Assembly: GCA_012845835.1 (NCBI GenBank)
Contig: JABAKD010000014.1
Location: 4,573,896 to 4,637,895 of the forward strand
DNA: 64,000 nt
DNA from: Undaria pinnatifida
Lineage: Eukaryota > Sar > Phaeophyceae > Laminariales > Alariaceae
Direction: 5' to 3'
A program made the position numbers and the translations under genes. Below, in pieces: positions 58,590 to 64,000 of the stretch (its first letter is position 1; each line of letters begins with the position of its first letter). The notes beneath the pieces were generated by a model, which saw only the letters and a list, made by a program, of their open reading frames with translations, had not been told where the DNA came from and made no database searches.

Positions 58590-60010
58590 AAAGAGAGGGT
58601 GGAGTGTTCGAGGGGGTGGGGTTGGGATGGGTTGGGGGGGGAGGGTGGGGGGTGGGGGCGGGGGGGGGGGGGGGGGCGGGGGACGGCTTTAGGTGAGGGG
58701 TTTGTTATACGTGTGGTGCTAGGTCTAGGCGAAGGTGCAGGTGATGGGGAAGAAGGGGGCGTTCGAGGCGGGAGGGGGGGGGGGAAACACAGCGGCATGG
58801 ATGGCTCTCGAAAGATAATGAGGTGATATCCTGTGCGTGAAGTGTTTATTAATGTGGCGGATTTCGATATTTGGTGGGGCGTTTGAGTAAGGGAGAGCAA
58901 GAGGGGGGGGGGGGGGGAGATTTTTTAGGAGGTTTAGGTCACAAATAATATTCAAATACACTTCGGCTGTGAGATCAAAGATATGTATCAGCTTGTTATA
59001 CGCGTGGTGCTAGGTCTAGGCGATCGTGCAGGTGATCGGGAAAGAGGGGGCGTTGGAGCGGGGGGGGGGGGGGGGGGGGGGGGGAAACACAGCGGCATGG
59101 ATGGCTCTCGAAAGATAATGAGGTGATATCTTGTGCGTGAAGTGTTTATTAATGTGGCGGATTTCGATATTTGGTGGGGCGTTTGAGTAAGGGAGAGCAA
59201 GAGGGGGGGGGGGGGGGGGGGGGGGATTTTTAGGAGGTTTAGGTCACAAATAATATTCAAATACACTTCGGCTGTGAGATCAAAGATATGTATCAGCTTG
59301 TTATACGCGTGGTGCTAGGTCTAGGCGATCGTGCAGGTGGTCGGGAAAGAGGGGGCGTTGGAGCGGGGGGGGGGGGGGGGGGAGGGGGGGGGGGGGGGGG
59401 GGGAAACACAGCGGCATGGATGGCTCTCGAAAGATAATGAGGTGATATCTTGTGCGTGAAGTGTTTATTAATGTGGCGGATTTCGATATTTGGTGGGGCG
59501 TTTGAGTAAGGGAGAGCAAGAGGGGGGGGGGGGGGGGGGGGGGGGGATTTTTAGGAGGTTTAGGTCACAAATAATATTCAAATACACTTCGGCTGTGAGA
59601 TCAAAGATATGTAGCAGCTTGTTATACGCGTGGTGCTAGGTCTAGGCGATCGTGCAGGTGGTCGGGAAAGAGGGGGCGTTGGAGCGGGGGGGGTGGGGGT
59701 GGGGAACACAGCGGCATGGATGGCTCTCGAAAGATAATGAGGTGATATCTTGTGCGTGAAGTGTTTATTAATGTGGCGGATTTCGATATTTGGTGGGGCG
59801 TTTGAGTAAGGGAGAGCAAGAGGGGGGGGGGGGGGGGGGGGGGGGATTTTTAGGAGGTTTAGGTCACAAATAATATTCAAATACACTTCGGCTGTGAGAT
59901 CAAAGATATGTAGCAGCTTTTTATACGCGTGGTGCTAGGTCTAGGCGATCGTGTAGGTGGTCGGAAAAGAGGGGGCGTTGGAAGGGGGGGGGGGGGGGGG
60001 GTTGGGGGGA
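58590..60010 (-). repeat. ~300 bp satellite, five units with long G runs
   Basis: Units start at the TTGTTATACGCGTGGTGCTA word near 58,701, 58,992, 59,297, 59,618 and 59,917. The first is somewhat diverged and the last is partial. Each has AGGTCTAGGCGATCGTGCAG, a G run, AACACAGCGGCATGGATGGC, TAATGAGGTGATATCTTGTG, TTATTAATGTGGCGGATTTC, a second G run and AAATACACTTCGGCTGTGAG. The last word is itself a relative of the constant-end core. Unit length varies only through the G runs. Confidence 0.95.
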
Positions 60011-61070
60011 AAATAATTGAAAACTACGTCATGGATGGTCAGAAAGACTAATATATACGGAACGACTCTTTGGAGCGGCCATGAAAAAGAGTGACAAAAC
60101 ATTGTTTCTCGTACTGCAATTTGTAAGAGCGACTCCGTTCGTTGTTTGTCTTCTATTTGTTGATGGTCTGGCCTGTTTTGTTCTGTTCTCGTACCCGGTA
60201 CGCTGCTAGCATTTCACTTGCTTTATACCGTGATTAATTGCGATTGTTTGGTTTACTCTGTCTCACAGTCTGTGACCACAAAACAATAAGTGGTATCTCT
60301 CCAGGGTGAAGAATCAGCACGGTCACTGGGTGTAACGATGTTGTTGGGTAGGGAACGGCTCCCCTCGAAGACAACGAACACTCGAACAAAGGTATTTAAC
60401 CGTGACTTCTGATATCGAAAGCAACAGCAGCCAGTCGTACGATTGCACACTAGGCCAAACGCTTCGAGGTGTGACCATGAAAAAAGTGTGGTGGAGACGA
60501 CATAAGAAGCCGATTTGGAAATGCTGCCAACTTGGAAGTAAACGATTTCCAATATGATTTTTTCGTTCAAGCTCTGCATATGCCAAGATCCAAAAATAGA
60601 TCGGGCGTATACCGCCCAAAATACAAAAATCTGCGCACTTCTCGCTTGTCTCGCTTAGTCCACGTACCCGATCCTGGCCAGGTGCGGAACGGATACGGCA
60701 GGGCGAGGGGCGTTTGAGCCGCCCCCCGAAGACGCTCTCGAACGAAGCTATTTGACCGACAATTCCAGTTCCGAGAATCGCATACTGAGGCCGAGACGGA
60801 AAAAATTCCTGACCGAATCCCCTCCAAAACGAATTGCCATATATACATATACCAGGTATATATATATATTGCCTGGTGTGACCTAGAGGAAACGAACATC
60901 TACAGTATACTGCATGCTAGGGCAAGGTTTCTGTGAGCGCCACCAACACGAGCATCAGACGTGGACGCGACATCTACAACAGGCCCACAAAATCTTCGAC
61001 TACAAAGAAAAACAGGGTGTATAATCGCACGTCATCTAATGTGAAAAGGAAATACATGCAGAACTGTTAA
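60011..61070. other. Unassigned stretch
   Basis: No gene or repeat family is recognised. The 98-110 codon minus frames lack any known domain. Confidence 0.5.
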
Positions 61071-61078
61071 GGTGTTCC

Positions 61079-61245
61079 GGCTGGTACCGAGAGGGAGGCG
61101 GTGCAAGAAAGATTGCGGTACCCGTCGATAGGGCCGGTATAGGCTGGTATCGAGAGGGGGATGGCGAAATAGGGATTTCGGTACCCGTTCGTGGGGCAGG
61201 CACAGGGTGGTACCGAGAGGGGGGCGGTGCTATAGAGCGTGTCAA
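61079..61245 (+). repeat. 63 bp tandem repeat, about 2.5 units
   Basis: GGCTGGTACCGAGAGGGAGG, GGCTGGTATCGAGAGGGGGA and GGGTGGTACCGAGAGGGGGG start at 61,079, 61,142 and 61,205. A TTTCGGTACCCGT-like word follows in each full unit. The array abuts the Gypsy remnant. Confidence 0.85.
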
Positions 61246-61249
61246 CCAC

Positions 61250-62600
61250 ACCATGGCCCTTATGCTCGCAATGATCGGCGACGAACAACAAACTGACGGG
61301 GATATTCAGCTCCCACACGTCGAGAGCGCATACAACAACTCCGTCAGCGCTGCCACCGAACTTGCCCCCAACGAAGTGAACATGGGTCGTCTCCCCTTCC
61401 TGCCCCTTACCGTCTTTGGCCTCTCCAACATCGGCGGACGTCAAAGCCTCAACGGGACCAGCTAGCTTATATTGACCGCGCCAACGCCCGCCAACAACGC
61501 GCCTACCGCGCCGTCCGGGAACTACACGTCGTCTACGTATCGCACCTCGACCGCCGCAACGCCCCCCTCATGGACGCCCTCCGCTTATTACCCTTATTCT
61601 CCGTCAATGGTTGGGCGTGGATCTACAACTCCGCTGCCACCATTCCCCAAGGCGCCAGGAGAGGCAACGATGCCATCGTTTTCAAGACCAAGCTATCCTT
61701 CAAGTGGATCGGCCCTTTCAAGATCCTCGCCGTGGGCCTGGCACCGGCCTCCGCCGTCCCATGTGGTCGCACCTTCACGACAAGCTCCATCGACCTCCTG
61801 TCCGACATGCCCGGACACGAACCCAAACCTCGCGTCTTAGTTCTCTGCTGCAAACCATGCCGGAACCCCGACGACATTCACGACATACCAAAGTACCTCC
61901 CGGCCGACCTCACCAAGTACGTGCTCAACTCCTTCTCCACCAAGCCCCCGCCCTTCCACGTCACCCTCGACGACATCTCTCCGCCGCCGGAATGCTTCGA
62001 GGTCGACCAAATCTCGGGACATCAACTCGTTCGCGGCCGGGGATGCGTTCTCGTGGTCATGTACGAAACCCATTGGGCCGGACTTCTCAGTCCTTCATGG
62101 GAACACAAATAAGACCTACAATACCACCGGCTTCACATCCTCCGCTAGTGGTCTGGCACCCCTTCACAACACCGCCAGTCCAACCACTTACGCCGACAGA
62201 TGCACATCGGAGCCGCTCACCGCGAACTAGCGCGAACCCAGGGCGAAATATTTCTCGCTCCCGGGTACAGCTTCGTCCCGCGCACCCTCTGACTTCAACG
62301 CTTCAGCTCCACTACCCTCCCCGCGGGGGCACACCTCACTCTGGTACAAAGCCCGCGACTGTCTCTGGTGGTTGGGCAAGGTAGCCCATCGCGCCTCGAC
62401 CGACAACTCTTTCGCCAACTACTACATCGTTCGCTTCCTCGATGACCCGGGACTGATCAAGATCGCCCTCCTTCCACCATCTTACACTACTTTACGGAGC
62501 GCCGTCCACGGGTTCTGGTGCCTTCAGCGTCATCAGGCCGGGGGACTGGCTCGCGGTGTCCTACGGAATGCTGACGGGCCCCGCGGAGCCCCCCCTATCC
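61250..62600 (+). mobile_element. Ty3/Gypsy 3' remnant (integrase end plus chromodomain-like tail), fossil
   Basis: Readable parts include AYNNSVSAATELAPNEVNMG (about 61,330-61,390), typical of the end of a Gypsy integrase core, and KLSFKWIGPFKILAVG (about 61,690-61,740), the post-core SH3-like part. VMYETHWAGLLSPSWE (about 62,058-62,105) resembles the chromodomain that steers integration in chromoviruses. A further piece near 62,340-62,570 (LWWLGKVAHRASTDNSFANY) belongs to the same reading direction. gag, protease, RT and RNase H are absent. Broken in several places. No LTR pair is found in the window. Confidence 0.82.
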
Positions 62601-62845
62601 CCCCTTATGAGTGTCGGGAAGTTGGTGTCAGTCATAGCTTCGGTGTTTTATTTTTGTTCGTGTTTTTTCTCCCTCATGAGTTGTGGTATCTTCAGGGTGT
62701 ACTATAACTTCTACTATTACTTGGTTGTTTCAGTTATGGAGCCTTCAGGGCTGCTGTAATCTTGTCGCTTCACATATTCGGTATGGCCTTTTACTATCCT
62801 TGATTTTTATGTGTCCTTCCACCTCGGTACCCCCTTCGGTGCCGC
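62600..62845. other. Pyrimidine-rich stretch 3' of the Gypsy remnant
   Basis: CCCCCCTATCCCCCCTTATG near 62,590-62,610 and TTTTTTCTCCCTCATGAG near 62,663 give no coding match. It may be the 3' untranslated part of the Gypsy element. Confidence 0.35.
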
Positions 62846-62848
62846 TTT

Positions 62849-63165
62849 ACCCATGCACATGCGTCCCAAGCACAGAGATTCAGCTGCTGGCTGGTATCCT
62901 GCAGTGCACGTGTCTGTTTTCAGTTCGGATGCTATATTTTCTGGTGCTCCCTTACCCACGTACATGCGTCTCAAGCACAAATATTCATTCGCTGGCTGGT
63001 ATCCTGCAGTGCACGCGTCTGTGTTCAGTTCAAATGTTACCTTTTCTGGTGCTCCAATACCCACGCCCATGCGTCCCAAGCACAGAGATTCAGTCGCTGG
63101 CTGTTATCCTGCAGTGCACGCTTTCTCTTCCTCAGTTCGGATCTTACCTTTTCTGGAGCCCCTCC
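62849..63165 (+). repeat. 105 bp tandem repeat, three units
   Basis: Units start at 62,849, 62,954 and 63,059 (ACCCATGCACATGCG, ACCCACGTACATGCG, ACCCACGCCCATGCG). Each continues with AAGCACAGAGATTCA, GCTGGCTGGTATCCTGCAGT and TTTTCTGGTGCTCC. The spacing is exact. The period is 35 codons, so frames stay open on both strands, but composition gives no domain. Confidence 0.92.
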
Positions 63166-64000
63166 CCTGTTGTATTTTGCGTTGCCTTGCATCAGCACTT
63201 TCTGCTTAGCACTCTGTTGACAGTAAGTCCACGGATAGACCCCTACCAGAGGCATTTTAGCTTCACTCATCAATCATCAGTCATCAATCATCAATCATGA
63301 CGTGTGTGTTGGTATATATAGCCTCATTTGCTGTCGTTGTTTTGAATAGCAGCATCTTTGATCCACTTCCCGATTACCTGATGTCTTAGTTAGCCATCGC
63401 TATAATGTCGTGTGATCTGCGTCTACGACTATTCAGAAGGGTCGGCTAACGTTATGGTGTTCGATTCCGTATGCGCTACTTGTATGAGCAATAGACCAAC
63501 CGTCCATCCCTGTTGGTTAATTAAGGTCTGATTTCTGTTATTCAACTGTCGTGTGATTCGGACTCGACCGTGAGATTCGGAATCTGTAGTATGATTAGGA
63601 AATGCTGTTGTGCGATCCAGGAATAAGCACGTACATACATATAGCACGATAGTAGTATAAGGAGCCACGGAATCTGCGCGTTACGTCAGGAATATAACAA
63701 TGGTAGCACCCTGTCTTGGGCTACGCCTCGCGCTGATTGGCTGAGATTATATAGTTTGGCGCTCAAATAATGGATAGTAAGGTTCTTAGAAGCGCACTAG
63801 GGATCGATGTGATTGGCTATGTATTGGTTGGTCAATTAGTTCAACTTCAAGTATGCAACGCGCCATGCGCGTGGCCATGAGGGGTGTCCCACGTAGGCAG
63901 GTAGCAGCTTGCACTATTGTAATGGAGTACCCTCCGTAGAAGGATAGTTTATAGATTCGACGTGAAACCATGTCATGGTTGAGGTGAAACCACGTGATAT
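63166..64000. other. Unassigned stretch
   Basis: A short (ATCATCA)n-like run lies at 63,268-63,298. GTGTGATTCGGACTCGACCG/GTGAGATTCGGAATCTG words recur near 63,550-63,590. No gene. Confidence 0.5.

Overview
This 64 kb window looks like repeat-rich nuclear DNA from a eukaryote. I see no dense operon-like gene order, no rRNA or tRNA, and almost no convincing uninterrupted host coding sequence. It does contain two Copia-type LTR elements, a Ty3/Gypsy remnant, two LINE tails, several families of small inverted-repeat elements, an LTR miniature (TRIM), satellites, minisatellites and long poly-G tracts. The protein style of the Gypsy, Copia and LINE remnants and the intron-like signals would fit a photosynthetic stramenopile such as a brown alga. 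That assignment is an impression from memory, not proof.

Layout. 1-12.5 kb: scattered small repeats, a ~712 bp inverted-repeat element (3.84-4.55 kb), a C-tract repeat block (2.7-3.8 kb) and a large (TAG)n array (6.78-7.15 kb). 12.6-13.0 kb: a complete-looking TRIM with matching 84 bp ends. 13-18 kb: mostly unassigned. 18.0-18.8 kb: an inverted second copy of the 3.8 kb element. 18.9-29.2 kb: the only zone with plausible host exons (plus strand, short, GC-rich at third positions, bounded by good splice consensus), interleaved with MITEs, a 95 bp minisatellite, an (AACCC)n array and a fresh 104 bp tandem duplication. 29-33.7 kb: unassigned, with a degenerate TGCTTTGCATAAG-type array.

33,711-52,051 is one outer Copia element with a 5 bp target duplication. 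An inner Copia element (34,875-46,517) sits inside it, and inside that lies a ~4.9 kb G-tract/palindrome repeat cluster (about 36.89-41.76 kb). This three-level nest fills nearly 30% of the window. Both Copia elements are broken fossils.

52.5-55.2 kb holds two 5'-truncated LINE tails on the minus strand. 56.1-56.75 kb holds a diverged ~200 bp tandem repeat. 58.05-60.01 kb is an inverted relative of the 2.7-3.8 kb block, with five ~300 bp G-tract satellite units. 61.2-62.6 kb is a broken Ty3/Gypsy 3' part flanked by short tandem arrays, and the last kilobase is unassigned.

The strongest candidate for something undescribed is the G-tract/palindrome cluster inside the inner Copia. Next come the family of dispersed repeats that share one constant end and the set of possible membrane-protein exons. 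No pathway can be read from this window.
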